Below, piece after piece: positions 38,601 to 46,463 of a stretch of 64,000 nt of DNA. This DNA is from Capra hircus (taxonomy: Eukaryota > Chordata > Mammalia > Artiodactyla > Bovidae), in contig NC_030816.1 in the NCBI RefSeq assembly GCF_001704415.2, positions 82,214,713 through 82,278,712 on the forward strand, in the 5' to 3' direction. Numbering within the stretch: position 1 is the first letter of the stretch; every line of letters begins with the position of its first letter. The position numbers were made by a program, and so were the translations under genes. The notes under the pieces were generated by a model. That model had not been told where the DNA came from. It was given only the letters and a program-made list of their open reading frames with translations, and did no database searches.

Positions 38601-41600
38601 TCGGCTCAAGCCATGTCCCCCACGCAGAGCATCGGGCTGGTGCAGTCCCTGCTGGCCAACCAGAACGTGCAGCTGGACGTCCTGACCAATCAGACCACAG
38701 CTGTGGGCGGTGCCGAGCACGCGAGTGACAGTGCCGCCCAGTACCCCATGTCCAGCCAGTACCCCGTGTCCAGCCGCTACTCCAGCCCTGGCCAGGTGAT
38801 CTTCGGAGGCGTGGAGGTGGGCCGTGGCCTCCCCAACCCGCCTCAGCTCTCCCTGCCGCCGCCGGCCCAAGGGGCCATGCAGCTGTCCATGCTGGACCAC
38901 AGCGACCGAGACCACGAGCATCTGCAGAAGCCAGCCAAGGCCCTGCGGCCGGTGCCCCAGTTGGCCACCGAGGGGGATGCAGTAGTGTTCAGTGCCCCCC
39001 AGGAGGTCCAGGTGGCCAAGATGAACCCCCCGCCCCCCTACCCCGGAACCATCCCTGCTGCCCCTACCACGGCGGCACCGCCTCCCCCGCTGCCGCCCCC
39101 ACAGCCCCCGGTGGACACGTGCTTGAAGAAGGGCGACTTCTCTCCATACCCCACAGCGGCACACTACCAGCCACCCCTGGGCTACGAGCGGATCACCACT
39201 TTCGACAGCAGCGGCAACGTGGAGGAGGTGTGCCGGCCCCGGACACGGATGCTCTGCTCACAGAACACCTACACGCTGCCCGGCCCAGGCAGCTCGGCCA
39301 CGCTGAGGCTCACGGCCACCGAGAAGAAGGTCCCGCAGCCCTGTACCAGCGCCACCCTGAACCGCCTGACTGTCCCGCGCTACTCCATCCCCCCGGGGGA
39401 CCCGCCACCCTACCCCGACCTCGCCGGCCCGCTGGGCCCCAGCCGGGGCGTGGGGCAGAGGCCAGACGGCAGCCTCATCCACGCCACGCTGCGCAGGAAC
39501 AACCGCGAGGTGGCACTCAGGGCGGCGCAGCTGGCGGAGCCCCCACGGCCGCCACCGCACCCGCCGAAGCCCAAGGGCGCAGCGCCCTTCCCCGCGCGGC
39601 CACCGCCCGCGCTCTACACCTGCAGCCAGTGCAGCGGCGCAGGGGGCGCGGCGGGCCGGCCCGACCCGGGGGCACAGCCAGGCGCCAGCCTGGCACATGC
39701 GGCCAGCACCTCTCCGCTAACCTCCCAGTCGTCCTACAGTCTCCTGGGCGCGGCTGAAGGCGCCCGCGAGCGTGCCGACTACGTGAACTCGGCCTTCACG
39801 GAGGACGAGGCGCTGGCCCAGCACTGTCCGGCCGACAAGCCGCCGAGGCACCCGGCGCTGGGCGAGGCCGCTGTGGCGGTTAAGCGGCCACCCCCCTACC
39901 AGTGGGACCCCGTGCTGGGGGAGGACGTGTGGATCCCTCAGGAAAGGACAGCCCAGAGCACGGTGCCCAACCCCCTGAAACTGCCCCCTCTGATGGTGGG
40001 TCCAAGCCAGCACCTGGAGGTGTCCCGAGTGCCCTTCGTCTCCCCCAAGGCTCCCACCAGCCCTGCTGCCACTTTCCAGCCCGGCTATGGGATGGGGGTG
40101 CCCTACCCCGCCAGCTACAGCACCTCCCCACTGCCAGGGGTACAGGCTCCCTGCTCCCCGAAAGATGCCCTGGCCCCAGCGCAGTTTGCCCAGCAGGAGT
40201 CCACTGTGGTTCTGCAGCCCGCCTACCCGCCCAGCCTGGCCTACTGCACCCTTCCCCCCATGTACCCCGGAAGCAGTGCCTGCTCCAGTTTACAGCTGCC
40301 CCCTATCGCCTTGCACCCCTGGAACTCCTATAGCGCCTGCCCACCTGTGCAGAACCCCCAGGGCACTCTCCCCCACAAGACACACTTGGTGGTGGAGAAG
40401 CCCTTGGTGTCCCCCCCGCCCACCGACCTCCAAAGCCACCTGGGGACAGAGGTGATGGTGGAGACCGCAGACAACTTTCAGGAAGTCCTCTCCCTGACGG
40501 AGAGCCCGATCCCCCAGCGGACAGAGAAATTCGGGAAGAAGAACCGAAAGCGGCTGGACAGCCGGGCAGAGGAGGGCAGTGTTCAGGCCATCACCGAGGG
40601 CAAGGTGAAGAAGGAGGCTCGGACGCTGAGCGACTTTAATTCCCTCATCTCTAGCCCCCGCTTGGGGAGGGAGAAGAAGAAAGTGAAGAGTCAGAAGGAC
40701 CAGCTGAAGTCAAAGAAGCTGAATAAGACGAATGAGTTCCAGGACAGCTCAGAGAGCGAGCCAGAGCTCTTCATCAGCGGAGATGAGCTGATGAACCAGA
40801 GCCAGGGCAGCAAGAAGGGCTGGAAGAGCAAGAGGAGCCTGCGGGCGGCCAGTGAGCTAGAGGAGTTCAAGTGCAGGAAGGCCAGTGAGAAGGAGGACGG
40901 CCGGCTGGGCAGCCAGGGCTTCGTGTATGTCATGGCCAACAAGCAGCCGCTCTGGAATGAGGCCACCCAGGTGTACCAGCTGGACTTCGGGGGGCGGGTG
41001 ACCCAGGAGTCGGCAAAGAACTTCCAGATCGAGCTGGAGGGGCGGCAGGTAAGAAGCCGTGTCCCGGGGTGCAGCCAGAACGCGACCTTCTGGTCATGAC
41101 AGATCTCTGGGCTTTGGTCTTTGAGGAGAATCGTTCAGAAGGCCGATGGGAACTGTGGGAAGCAGCTGATGTCTCTTAGGGTGGGGCCACTCGGACCTCT
41201 CATTTTCAGTGTGCCCGTCTCTATCTTATTTCTCACCAAAGTAATCCATGTCCTGATTTTTTAAAGTCCGATGGTTCCTACAAGACCCATGAGGATAGTA
41301 GCAGGCACTTGCCTGCTCCCAGACCCTACCCTCCCAGAGGCTTACTCTTCCAGTTCTGTGTGCTTTTCCTGGTGTCTGTCAATGCATTGGCAAAGAGCAC
41401 ATTTTTACTTCTGTCTCTTGATTTTTCAGTTTGGAGCGTCATGTACTTATTTCTCTCTAAGCAACTTGAGGGTTCATTTTCTTCACCCTGGTCTCCCCCC
41501 AGCACAGGTGAACTTTCCCTTCCCCTTTTCCCAGGTAAATCAGTTGTCGTGGGTCCCTGATTGTGCCTCTAAATATGACTCATGTCTGAGCCACTATGTT

Positions 41601-42797
41601 TCATTCACTGTGTAGGCTCATTGCGCTAGATGTAGCGATTACCCAGCTTCTGCTTGCTTATTTCTCTGTGTTTCTGTCATTAAGTCCTTCCCTGACTCTC
41701 CAGCAGAACAAGCATCCCCTCTTGGTACACTTGAGCCTTTTTTGTAGTTTCTCAGTTCTTCTGTTCCAGCCTGGAGTTCTTGTGGTCCCACTGCATGGCT
41801 GTCATTCTGGACTATCCTTCCCTACTATTCTGGGAACTCTTTTCACTGCTCATTTAAATCTCAACATTGTTAATTCGCTCAACAAATGTTGATAGAGTAC
41901 CTGCTATATGCCTGGCAATCTTCTGGGCCCAGGAGTTGGCAAATTAGGGCCCATAGGCCCACCCAGCCTGCAGCCTCTTTCTGTAAAGTTCTATTGAGAC
42001 ACAGCCACATCCGTCCACTTCAGTACTGTCTACCCTGCTCTTACCCTACAACAGCAGTTCAGTAGTTGTGGCAAAGTCTACATGACCTGGGAAGTCTGAA
42101 ATGTTTATTATCTGCCCCTCCCAGAGAGTTTGCCGACCTCTCTTTTGAGTGCTGAGATTAGAGCACTGAGGAAAGCAAAGGAAAGCTCCCTGTCCTCATG
42201 GAGTTGACAACAATGGGAAAGAGACAGTGAACAAATAAATGTCATGTCAGGTAACAACATCAGCAGTGTGGTCTCAGTAAGCCCTGGGGTGACCAGAACA
42301 CAGACCCACGAGGGGACCGGGCATGCTCTCCTGGTCCCTCTCTGAGCAGGGACGTCTGACAGTCACAAGCAGTGGTTCTCTTAAGCCTCTTTCAGCTTGG
42401 AGATTCCTTTCTCTGCTGCTCCTTTCTCCTTTCTGTTTGCTTGGTGGAGAAACCTCTTCCTCTGACCCACGGAGCTCCCCATGCTCCGAATCTTTCTTGT
42501 GGCCTCCCCATCGCACAGTTCAACATGGTCCTCCATGCGTTTATTTCCCACTAACTCACAATTAGGTTGAGGAGCTTATCAGAGTCACAGATCTCTCTCA
42601 GACGTGCTGTCTGCCTCTGTCGGGAGCGGCCCTGAGGGTCTCCTTTAATGTGTCTGCCTCCCCACCCCATCCCACCCCAGGTGATGCAGTTCGGGAGGAT
42701 CGACGGCAGCGCCTACATCCTGGATTTCCAGTACCCCTTCTCCGCCGTGCAGGCCTTCGCGGTCGCCCTGGCCAACGTGACTCAGCGCCTCAAGTGA
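11488..42797 (+). CDS. TULP4: TULP4, 3' eleven coding exons (gene-level entry; introns included in span)
   Basis: Joining the eleven exons listed below gives an uninterrupted frame of 4110 nt (1369 residues plus TGA). I recognise it as tubby-like protein 4 (also called tubby superfamily protein). In window-residue numbering: 1-161 continue the N-terminal WD40-like region; 195-236 form a SOCS box with BC-box SLQLLCQQAI and a LPPRL Cul5-box-like core; about 240-307 begin the tubby domain; 412-490 continue it; 491 to about 1280 are proline/serine-rich low complexity with three PPPY motifs and a basic KKNRKR tract; the last ~75 residues finish the tubby domain (GFVYVMANKQPLW... to ANVTQRLK). A SOCS box is known to bind Elongin B/C and Cullin-5, so the family is taken to be a ubiquitin-ligase substrate adaptor; the substrate is not visible here. 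The human protein is about 1540 residues (recalled), so roughly 180 N-terminal residues are outside the window. Confidence 0.97.
11669..13423. other. TULP4 intron
   Basis: Unique-looking intron with a short CA-rich microsatellite at about 12896-12945. No additional exon or transposon that I can support. Confidence 0.5.
13424..13558 (+). CDS. TULP4: TULP4 coding exon 2 of window
   Basis: The acceptor is CCCGCAG at 13423 and the donor is GTACGG at 13559. The 135 nt enter in phase 1 and leave in phase 1. They encode DGPAAYPIPVQNIKPLLTVS and end in SGLK plus the first base of Glu. This continues the beta-propeller-like N-terminal half. Confidence 0.95.
13559..15715. other. TULP4 intron, left of minisatellite
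   Basis: Contains a (CA)n-type tract at about 14222-14258. The rest is unassigned. Short open frames on both strands lack family similarity or splice context. Confidence 0.5.
15716..16352. repeat. 22-bp minisatellite, about 29 units, in TULP4 intron
   Basis: Head-to-tail 22-bp units of the form GTAGTGAACACTCCCCACCCAT, with variants (CTCCCCTCCCAT; CTCTGAATCCAT; CTCCTCTTCCAC). Part of the array shows a higher-order period of eight units: the block with CCTCTTCCAC at 15826 recurs at 16002, 176 bp later. Because 22 is not a multiple of 3 and the unit has no antisense stops, the minus strand stays open in all frames across the array; those frames are not genes. Confidence 0.95.
16516..16682 (+). 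CDS. TULP4: TULP4 coding exon 3 of window (last WD-like segment)
   Basis: The acceptor is TTTCAG at 16515 and the donor is GTAAGG at 16683. The 167 nt encode EVVAQWCTQGDLLAVAGMER, then the segment ending in FTLDTLVQ. The exon leaves in phase 0. It lies about 160 bp downstream of the 22-bp minisatellite. Confidence 0.95.
16683..17325. other. TULP4 intron
   Basis: AT-rich intron with no feature that I can identify. Confidence 0.4.
17326..17537 (-). mobile_element. Bov-tA SINE
   Basis: Reverse orientation: GTGTTCAGTCATGTCCAACTG tail complement, GGATTCTCCAGGCAAGAATT body, and head complement ending CACTGAGCCACCTGGGAATCC. Confidence 0.85.
17555..18611 (-). repeat. L1 LINE, antisense, split by Bov-A2
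   Basis: The + strand carries typical antisense L1 text (TTCCTTTTTAAGGCTGAAGA, CCATTCATCCATCAGCGGATG, TGTGGTTTTGATTTGCGTATC). It is interrupted at 18211-18474 and resumes TACATTGAGCATCTTTCCATG. Confidence 0.75.
18211..18474 (+). mobile_element. Bov-A2 SINE inserted in L1
   Basis: Two Bov-A monomers in tandem, each GGAGAAGG(C/A)AATGGCA through CACGACTGA, ending in an (AGC)n tail. It is flanked by the duplication GATGATTAGTT from the L1 on both sides. Confidence 0.92.
18625..18771 (-). mobile_element. CHR-like tRNA SINE
   Basis: Reverse orientation, ending in the head complement (CTTAACCATTGGACTGCTGGG). Flanks AAGTTGTAGGAT and AAGTTACAGGAT look like a diverged target-site duplication. Confidence 0.7.
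18772..20735. other. TULP4 intron
   Basis: Contains L2-like 3' ends at about 19490-19540 and 20010-20075 (CTTAGAATGCAGTAGAAGCTC). The rest is unassigned. Confidence 0.4.
20736..20957 (+). mobile_element. Bov-tA SINE
   Basis: Sense orientation: head GGTTCCCAGGTGGCGCTAGTGG, body CACACTCCAGCATTCTTGCC, tail GGGTCGCAAAGAGTCAGACAC. Confidence 0.9.
21733..21945 (+). mobile_element. Bov-tA SINE
   Basis: Sense orientation from GGCTTCCTTGGTGGCTCAGTGG to GACATGACTGAGCGACTAAAG. A short A-rich insertion sits in the tRNA-derived head. Confidence 0.9.
22193..22503 (+). mobile_element. Bov-tA SINE with duplicated tRNA-type head
   Basis: Two tRNA-Glu-derived head units in tandem (GGCTTCCCTGATAGCTCAG, then GGCTTCCCTTGTGGCTCAG at 22313), followed by one Bov-A body and tail. 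The same architecture is seen at 46149-46463. Confidence 0.88.
22504..25389. other. TULP4 intron with old repeats
   Basis: 22600-22910 resembles an L2 LINE 3' region. 23870-23980 resembles antisense L1. 24795-24935 resembles MIR/L2 (TCCTTTAATCCTCACAGCCC and the GTCACAAGCTTGTGGC part). 23250-23480 is less repeat-like and CpG-containing. No exon found. Confidence 0.4.
25390..25614 (+). CDS. TULP4: TULP4 coding exon 4 of window (SOCS box)
   Basis: The acceptor is CCGGCAG at 25389 and the donor is AAG|GTGAAG at 25615. The 225 nt make 75 whole codons. They start RPIVSICWGHRDSRLLMASG and contain the SOCS box. The BC-box SLQLLCQQAI is encoded at 25489-25518, matching the SLxxxCxxxA/I consensus for Elongin C. 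LPPRL is encoded at 25561-25575, in the place of the Cul5 box, followed by CSYLSTAF. All key SOCS-box positions look intact. Confidence 0.96.
25615..26596. other. TULP4 intron
   Basis: GC-rich short intron. I see no transposon or RNA gene in it. Confidence 0.5.
26597..26831 (+). CDS. TULP4: TULP4 coding exon 5 of window (start of tubby domain)
   Basis: The acceptor is CTCCAG at 26596 and the donor is CAG|GTGGGG at 26832. The 235 nt start PPIPDPNNMRDFVSYPS and run through CYTLYLEHLGGLVPILKGRR and RPEFVIMDPR. This is the beginning of a tubby C-terminal domain. The exon leaves in phase 1. The exon-end residues TDGRS differ from my recollection of the human sequence (TDSKP), a short variable linker. 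Confidence 0.95.
26832..27600. other. TULP4 intron, unassigned part
   Basis: No recognisable repeat or exon. Confidence 0.4.
27640..27970 (+). repeat. MLT1-type LTR (ERVL-MaLR), first copy
   Basis: The 3' half reads CTGGCACCCTGATCCCGGAC, then AAATTTCTGTTGTCTAAGCCC, typical of MLT1 LTRs. No internal retroviral sequence was recognised. Confidence 0.65.
28030..28378 (+). repeat. MLT1-type LTR (ERVL-MaLR), second copy
   Basis: It ends TTTCTGTTGTTTATAAGCC, then AGAAGCCCGAACAAACTAAGAC, the characteristic MLT1 end. Same orientation as the copy about 0.4 kb upstream, without coding sequence between them. Confidence 0.65.
28379..29606. other. TULP4 intron
   Basis: No recognisable exon, RNA or transposon. 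Confidence 0.4.
29607..29751 (+). CDS. TULP4: TULP4 coding exon 6 of window
   Basis: The acceptor is CTCACCAG at 29606 and the donor is AG|GTAACC at 29752. The 145 nt encode DEIYGNSLISTMIDSCNCSD, then a basic tract of KSPK repeats (AAKKSPKISRASKSPKLPR). The exon leaves in phase 2. The KSPK motifs look like potential proline-directed phosphorylation sites; this is inference only. Confidence 0.94.
30028..30103. repeat. Left 76-bp direct repeat flanking BovB
   Basis: CTTGTTTTATCTTCCACTTTG through GAACGTCAA. It recurs right of the BovB at 31055-31131 with roughly 90% identity. Read as a very long target-site duplication. Confidence 0.8.
30104..31054 (-). mobile_element. BovB LINE, 5'-truncated, diverged
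   Basis: The minus strand encodes BovB C-terminal sequence (VVMYSCESWTVKKAE, RRLLRVPWIARRSN) with stops and frameshifts. A T/A-rich low-complexity block interrupts it at about 30765-30828. It is flanked by the 76/77-bp direct repeats. Confidence 0.88.
31055..31131. repeat. Right 77-bp direct repeat flanking BovB
   Basis: CTTGTTTTATCTTCTACTTTG through AAATGTCAA; partner of 30028-30103. Confidence 0.8.
31830..32039 (-). mobile_element. Bov-tA SINE
   Basis: Reverse orientation: TAAGTCGTGTCTGATACTTTT tail complement, then GGATTTCCCAGGCAAGAATAC, ending CACTGAGCCACCTGGGAGGCC. Confidence 0.88.
32092..32364 (-). mobile_element. Bov-A2 SINE inserted in the tail of a Bov-tA
   Basis: Reverse-orientation dimer beginning TGCTGCTGCTGCTAAGTC and ending GCCATTGCCTTCTCCGG. 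TTAGTTGCTC is found at 32082-32091 and again at 32365, matching the tail of the adjoining Bov-tA, so it inserted into that element. Confidence 0.85.
32365..32567 (-). mobile_element. Bov-tA SINE
   Basis: Reverse orientation, from TTGCTCAGTTGTGTCCAACTC to GAGCCACCAGAGAAGCC. It lies about 240 bp upstream of TULP4 coding exon 7 of the window. Confidence 0.88.
32810..32954 (+). CDS. TULP4: TULP4 coding exon 7 of window
   Basis: The acceptor is TCTGCAG at 32809 and the donor is CAG|GTATCG at 32955. The 145 nt complete the split Arg codon, read INIEARKSPKLSRAAQELSR and end REFPFEDITQ in phase 0. They continue the Ser/Lys/Pro-rich linker begun in the previous exon. A three-SINE cluster lies about 240 bp upstream. 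Confidence 0.94.
33555..34235 (-). repeat. L1 LINE 3' region, antisense
   Basis: TATAATTGACCTGCAACACTA through GTTTTTTGAGGAACCTCCATA and CAGTGGCTGTACCAG, typical antisense L1. A (CA)n run follows at about 34298-34312. Confidence 0.7.
34826..34919 (+). CDS. TULP4: TULP4 coding exon 8 of window (tubby domain, middle)
   Basis: The acceptor is TTTCCCCACAG at 34825 and the donor is G|GTAAGC at 34920. The 94 nt encode HNYLAQVTSNIWGTKFKIVG, then LAAFLPANLGA, leaving in phase 1. NIWGTKF is tubby-family core sequence, so the tubby domain resumes here after the linker exons 6 and 7. Confidence 0.95.
34920..36020. other. TULP4 intron
   Basis: No recognisable repeat, exon or RNA gene. Confidence 0.4.
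36021..36164 (+). CDS. TULP4: TULP4 coding exon 9 of window (tubby domain, middle)
   Basis: The acceptor is CTCCCCACCAG at 36020 and the donor is CCAG|GTGTGT at 36165. The 144 nt encode VIYKTSLLHLQPRQMTIYLP, then the stretch ending VFSEDEDDLP, in phase 1. The conserved tubby segment is followed by an acidic cluster that begins the long insertion. Confidence 0.95.
36165..38526. other. TULP4 intron before the large exon
   Basis: Unique-looking. No transposon was recognised, which is unusual for an intron of this length here. No additional exon can be supported. Confidence 0.4.
38527..41048 (+). CDS. TULP4: TULP4 large coding exon 10 of window (low-complexity insertion plus tubby C-terminal part)
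   Basis: The acceptor is TTCCAG at 38526 and the donor is CAG|GTAAGA at 41049. The exon is 2522 nt and encodes about 840 residues. It starts VTGASGVPENNPPCTVNIPI. Most of it is Pro/Ser/Gln-rich disordered-type sequence with PPPY motifs encoded at 39030-39041, 39402-39413 and 39888-39899. Near the 3' end are a basic tract (FGKKNRKRLDSRAEE, KVKSQKDQLKSKKLNK), an acidic SSESEPELF and the resumed tubby domain GFVYVMANKQPLWNEATQVY. GC content is very high in the first 1.8 kb. An 18-bp in-frame tandem duplication lies at 38739-38774. Confidence 0.97.
41049..42680. other. Last TULP4 intron, with ancient repeats
   Basis: 41877-41935 and 42150-42270 look like two halves of one ancient repeat (CAACAAATGTTGATAGAGTACC; TCCTCATGGAGTTGACAACA). 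They are separated by 41936-42150, which resembles a hAT-type MER element (TTCTGTAAAGTTC; GAGTTTGCCGACCTC). Family names are not certain. Confidence 0.4.
42681..42797 (+). CDS. TULP4: TULP4 terminal coding exon and stop codon
   Basis: The acceptor is CCACCCCAG at 42680. The 117 nt encode 38 residues beginning VMQFGRIDGSAYILDFQYPF and ending AVALANVTQRLK, then TGA at 42795-42797. This is the conserved C-terminal helix and strand of the tubby fold. The exon runs directly into the 3' UTR. Confidence 0.97.
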   Translation: MMQFGRIDGSAYILDFQYPFSAVQAFAVALANVTQRLK

Positions 42798-45700
42798 GGG
42801 GCCTGGTATGGGCAGGAGAGAGAGGCCTGACCTGACAGAGCCCCACGGCCCCGGAGTCCGGGGCCCAGAAGATGAGGGCAGAACTGGAAACATCTCTCAG
42901 GCCCAGGAGAGGGCACTGACCTTTCGTCGTTATTTGTTTGGGTTTTTACTATCCTTTATTGTCTTTTTTTTTTTTTCCTTCTTTTTAAACAAAAGTAAGA
43001 TACAGGAGAATGGCATTTGGAACCGAAGGGTGTGAGGCAGCTGGTGGTGCTTGGGAAGCAAGGCTGCTGTGGGAATGGATGTCCTCCTGGGTTTGTTTCT
43101 GTCGGCCACAGGCCGGGGGGCCCTTCCAAGGGAAGGTCAGCCGGCCTCCTGCCTGGCTGCTTCTCCGAGACTAGGAGCTCGTGTCGTTTTCCTCCTCTAC
43201 AACATCCAGCTTTTATTATTCCTCCAACATCACCATTAGCGTAACAAAAAAAAAAAAACCTTTAAAGAAAAACTCAACCGAAGAATCCTGAAGGTACAGG
43301 TTCTCTTGGTGGGGCACCGTTTAATTCACACGTTATGTTATTCCCCACCCCCCCGAGGTGACTTGGTTAATGAAGGGTATTTTGGCAAATGCACTGTGTT
43401 TGACTAATAAAAGGAGGCTTTTTTCCCGGGGGTGCTGTTGCCAGGTATAAAAGGATGTGCTCGTGAGCTGACAGGGAAGGATGACAGGAGGAAGGGACTC
43501 CTGCGGGTGTGTGCGAGGTCCAAGGGCCACGCTCGTCAGCACGTTTACATTGACGCCTCCATTAGATCCCCAATGTGTCAGAATTCTGTTGGCTCAGCGA
43601 TCCTTCCGGCTGATCAAGCTCCCCACATGTGGTGGGGGCCACGGTTTCCTGGGCTGCAGGGATGTGTCACTAGAGGCCAAGAAGTGGGGCTTCCCTCCCT
43701 CTCCCGCTCTCACCGTGGGATCTGGGAACCCCAGCCGACACAGTATTTTTCCCATTAGATAACACTGTTCTGTACTTTTTCTTCCTAAAAATGCTGACAG
43801 CACTGATTTGAAAGTACTCCTTTCCTCTTTGGGGCTATATTAAAATTCAGTTGGCTAGAGACGTTTTCCAACAGATTAGAAATGTAACAAAAAATAAAAG
43901 ATGTTAGGCACTTGCCAGGGTGTGAAAAGATACAGTTATAATCAGTTCTTTGACAAGAGCCCCACCAACTTCTCTAGGGGGGGAAAATTTGTTTATTAAC
44001 TGTACAGACTGTTTACTGAGATGATAAACCACTGGGAGAACATGGTCAAAGTTACAGAACCGACTGAAGTTCCTTGACTGTCGCTTGCAACAACAAAATT
44101 GTTGCAACAATTGCAACAGCAAAAATCCAGAGATTATCTTTCCCCATCTCCCTCTCCTAGGGGACTTGCTGGGCCATATTCAGCCCTGCTCATAACACGA
44201 CCCAGTTCATGTTTTTGGTTACTTGTATCTGTGAGAGTAGGGCAGGAACACAGGAAGTGTCTGCTGGTTTAGGGCCCTAAACGTGGATTTTGTTTAACAA
44301 GAAACAAGTGGAAGATACTGCAAAAACATATTTTCAAAATAAAAAAATTGGTTTTTAGTCTTCTGTTTTAGTTTAAAAATTGGGAAGGAAACAGGCCCAC
44401 TGAAAGATGACATCCCCTTAGCATTTTCTCCAGACCCCGAAGAAACACAGGTGAGGTTTTAAATATGGTGAAGGCCGTCTCCCCGCTATTACCAGAGGTT
44501 CCCATATTTTGAAATATTGAGCCTGATTCTTTGGTGGGTAAATTTTTCCAGAAAGAATTTAGCTGTGTACTCAGAATTACATAATTCTTTTATATGAGTT
44601 TGTGTAGCTTAATATGATGTTTCAGTGCTTATTATCAGTTGTGCAATAATGGTTAGAGCCTATTTCTAAATAATTTAAAGCCAGTTCCCTTGTTTTATTG
44701 TCCAAGAGTTAATTTATCTTGCTTTGATAGTGTTCGTAGAAATTATTCTGTTACTATGTTCTGGTGAGTTATGCCATTTTATTATTTATTTAGAAAAATA
44801 GTATGTTTGTAACGACTTATTTGGTGGCAGTATGTTTTGCTGCAAGAAATAAAAAGGATATGGTAGAAGGTTTTTTTTTTTTGCTGGACAGTTTGTACTT
44901 TTTCTAATTGGAAAAAGCTCCTACTCATCCTTTAAAAGTAATTTTTTTTTCATTTTGTGTTACCAATTATATACAAAGGAGATTTCTTCAAGATAACAGG
45001 TCCTAAAATACTGTTTCCCCTTCTGTTGAAAATTTTATTTTCAATGAAAATAAGAGGTGAAATGAAGAGAAATCCTTGGAATGAAAATGACAAATACGTG
45101 TGAAGAGAAAGTGAGTATTTGTAACAGATAATGAACTAAACCTGCTGAATGCTTAGCTCAGTCCCCAGAAGCCCTTTTTCCTACATGGGGATGAAGGCCT
45201 CCACCCTGGATGTTTGGCAGGAATTTGCCTCTGATGAGCAGCCGCCGCCCCAGCCTGAAGGAGAACCACTCACCGATCAGAAACAGGTGGCTGTAGCCAT
45301 TGTAATGAGGTGTCTTTGCAGTTAATGGTGATGATTTCACTTACTATGAAAATTGCTTTCATTTGGTCAATCTCTATCAAAGTCAGTACTTTAAGCAGTG
45401 GAAGTCTTCATACTTAGTGTTTATTAATAGCAACTTATGAATATTAAGATACCTCACTGAATCGTTAAAGTTAAAAACATTAGACCAGTGAATAGTCAAC
45501 TATAGAATGGGATCCACACCTCTCTGAGGGAAGCGGTATATTAACAAACAGGAAAACCAGCTTTAAACTTGGTTTAACCTCATCAAACCAAAGGCACAGC
45601 TTTGAGTATAGTATACCCATTGAATGTATGTGTATCCTAAGAAGAACTCACACCAAGAAAGCAGGAAAATGTCAAAGCTCTCATGACAGGAGAAGTCAAA

Positions 45701-46148
45701 GGTTTGCAGTGTTTTCACCCTTGGCTGTTGCTTCCTTATCTTGTGCCCCAAGAGGACACTTGAATGTGTGATCATAGATGAAAGCCAGGAGACTGACCCT
45801 CAGATTAAGCCAGCTCTGCCACTGAGTTGGTGGGTGACCTTGGCCCTCTTGTTTATCCATCTGTAAGAGGAAAGGATGGCCTGAACAATCTTCTCAATGC
45901 CTGCGTGAGGGCCTGAAATGTACGTGTCCTCATTTCACTTTACAGACTTGGAAGGTAGGTTTAAAAACATGGCCTTTTGTAGATTTTATTTTATTTTATT
46001 TTATTTTGGCCTGTTTTCATGAGCCACCTACTGAATGTAAACCAGTGCATTTAAAATAATACCTTTGGAAGCTTTACCTCTAAAAGCAAATGAATTTGGA
46101 ATCATGTTTGTTCTCATAAAATTATGCAAAAGCACCAATTCCGGGAAG

Positions 46149-46463
46149 GCTTCCCTGGTAGCTCAGTTGGTAAAGAATCTGCCTGCAATGCAGAGACCTG
46201 GGTTTGATTCCTGGGTTGGGAAGATTCCCCAGGAGAAGGGATAGGCTACCCACTCCAGTATTCACGGGCTTCCCTGGTGGCTCAGATGGTAAAGAATCCG
46301 CCTGCAATGTGGAAGACCTGGGTTTGACCCCTGGGTTGGGAAGATCCCCTGGAGGAGGGCATGGCAACCCACCCCAGTATTCTGGCCTGGAGAATTCCTC
46401 GGACAGAGGAGCCCGGCAGGCTACAGTCCGTGGGATCACATGGCTGAGGGAGACTAAGCACAG
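46149..46463 (+). mobile_element. Bov-tA SINE with duplicated head, inside TULP4 3' UTR
   Basis: Two head units (GCTTCCCTGGTAGCTCAGTTGG; GGCTTCCCTGGTGGCTCAGATGG at 46268) and one Bov-A body ending GGGATCACATGGCTGAGGGAG. It is flanked by the duplication CAATTCCGGGAAG (46136-46148) / CAATTCCAGGTAAG (46464-46477). It would be transcribed in sense as part of the mRNA. Confidence 0.9.

Noticed and set aside
38361..39164. 267-codon minus-strand frame opposite the TULP4 large exon
   Set aside because: Shadow of the high-GC codons of exon 10; the plus-strand frame is the conserved one.
43406..43411. AATAAA as the main TULP4 polyadenylation site
   Set aside because: Possible for a short isoform, but the unique sequence continues in UTR-like fashion to 47.5 kb; left as an alternative only.
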